Positions 63,419 to 64,000 of a DNA stretch of 64,000 nt are shown here, one piece after another (position 1 is the stretch's first letter; each line of letters starts with the position of its first letter). A program made the position numbers and the translations under genes. Source of the DNA: a bacterium 1XD42-54 (GTDB lineage Bacteria; Bacillota; Clostridia; Lachnospirales; Lachnospiraceae); assembly GCA_003612585.1 (NCBI GenBank), contig RAZH01000009.1:62001-126000 (forward strand), written 5' to 3'. The notes under the pieces were generated by a model. The model was not told where the DNA came from, did not search any database, and was given only the letters and a program-made list of their open reading frames with translations.

Positions 63419-64000
63419 CTATCGTTTTCGGGAAATCTTTTCCATGAGACTCTGCTTCAGTTCTGTAAACGTCTCCTTATGCCATCTGGAAACCGCTCCC
63501 GGATTCCTCTTTAAAAGCCCACGAACCGACCTGCCATACGTATTGGCAAGACGCCCTTTCAGTTCGCCCATTTTAGCTGCCAGCTCCTGCATTTCCGAAA
63601 CAACCTGGTCTTTTGCATTCAGCGCTTGCTCTTTTACAAACCCTACCTGTTCCTTTGCAAGAAGCGCCTGTTCTTTCACAAAAGCAACCTGCTCTTTTGC
63701 CCTCACTCCCGTATCCTGTGCAAACTGTTCTAGCTCATGCAACTTCTCAGAAAGCTTCCGCAACTCTTCACGAATCAACTCATTCTGTACAAGAATATCG
63801 CGCAGATGAACTGCAGCATGGAAGGAGGTTATAAGATCTGCCAGAATAAAAGGCGTCATCACCGTCACTGCCAGCTTCACGTATTTTTCATCAACGGCAA
63901 AGACAAGCTGTTCTACATATTGGTGTCCGAATTTTACAAGAACCACTGTCATAAATCCCCAACATACCGTTGAGCCGAGGCAAATATATCCGTTGACATT
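63419..64000 (-). CDS. Putative ABC-transporter permease-like membrane protein (CmpB family), C-terminal part
   Basis: The frame is open to the window edge and begins upstream of base 64000. It reads GYICLGSTVCWGF, then FGHQYVEQLVFAV, VMTPFILADLITSFHAAVHL: hydrophobic segments typical of the C-terminal membrane part of the PF06541 family. A coiled, charged cytoplasmic tail follows (about 110 residues) with tandem KEQVAFVKEQALLA / KEQVGFVKEQALNA units. The family is called 'putative ABC transporter permease', but its function is unproven. The gap 63213-63418 holds nothing clear. Confidence 0.8.
   Translation of the reverse strand, partial: NVNGYICLGSTVCWGFMTVVLVKFGHQYVEQLVFAVDEKYVKLAVTVMTPFILADLITSFHAAVHLRDILVQNELIREELRKLSEKLHELEQFAQDTGVRAKEQVAFVKEQALLAKEQVGFVKEQALNAKDQVVSEMQELAAKMGELKGRLANTYGRSVRGLLKRNPGAVSRWHKETFTELKQSLMEKISRKR

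Overview
The window looks like part of the chromosome of an anaerobic, low-to-mid GC Bacillota, most likely class Clostridia and probably family Lachnospiraceae. The signs are strong AGGAGG-type ribosome binding sites, a large SRP RNA with an Alu domain, a PerR-rubrerythrin pair, a CIRCE element, a YtrA-type GntR regulator, several Ala/Thr/Glu-rich secreted proteins and many short operons. The family-level call is inference. Most genes lie on the minus strand. No rRNA genes, CRISPR arrays, intact insertion sequences or prophage genes were seen.

1-4.6 kb: the end of a threonine-aldolase-like lyase and a HAD phosphatase (+) face a minus-strand YtrA-type gntR/ABC-exporter operon that ends in a broken gene. 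The terminator of that operon lies inside the 3' end of the HAD gene. 4.6-9.6 kb: a two-gene restriction-modification-like defence cassette. Its 1349-residue enzyme combines a GIY-YIG-like nuclease, an SF2 helicase and an Eco57I-type adenine methylase, and is paired with a 314-residue partner. 9.7-17.9 kb: an M32 carboxypeptidase, an amylosucrase-like GH13 enzyme, an HPr-like protein without its phosphorylatable His, FtsH, and Lon under a CIRCE operator.

18-20.9 kb: a TPP-riboswitch-controlled thiamine-precursor ABC transporter. 21-28.6 kb: a MATE pump, a patatin-like hydrolase, a secreted trigger-factor-like PPIase, a small membrane protein, the yigZ/murI/DUF1934 group and deoC. 28.7-38.7 kb: a class A penicillin-binding protein, a large secreted protein of unknown function, a cytidylate-kinase-like protein, and a MarR-regulated pair of half ABC exporters. 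38.8-41 kb: SRP RNA, tadA, tRNA-Ser(CGA), and perR-rubrerythrin behind a PerR box. 41-46.8 kb: an MBL-fold hydrolase, a REC/HD-GYP/GGDEF hybrid, and two CobW-type GTPases, one with a YcgQ-like (DUF1980) tail and one with a His-rich metal-binding insert.

46.9-64 kb: a MATE pump, an AraC-MFS pair, a sugar-binding protein/histidine kinase/AraC response regulator cassette, a secreted feruloyl/enterochelin-type esterase, a frameshifted Rpn-family nuclease remnant, a polar amino-acid ABC transporter, a zinc-ribbon membrane protein with a low-complexity Pro/Gln/Arg/Gly linker, a PLP aminotransferase, a zincin, and the end of a CmpB-type membrane protein that runs off the window.

The best candidate for an unusual system is the helicase-nuclease-methylase cassette at 4.6-9.6 kb. 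The GTPase with a YcgQ-like tail beside a His-rich GTPase is next.
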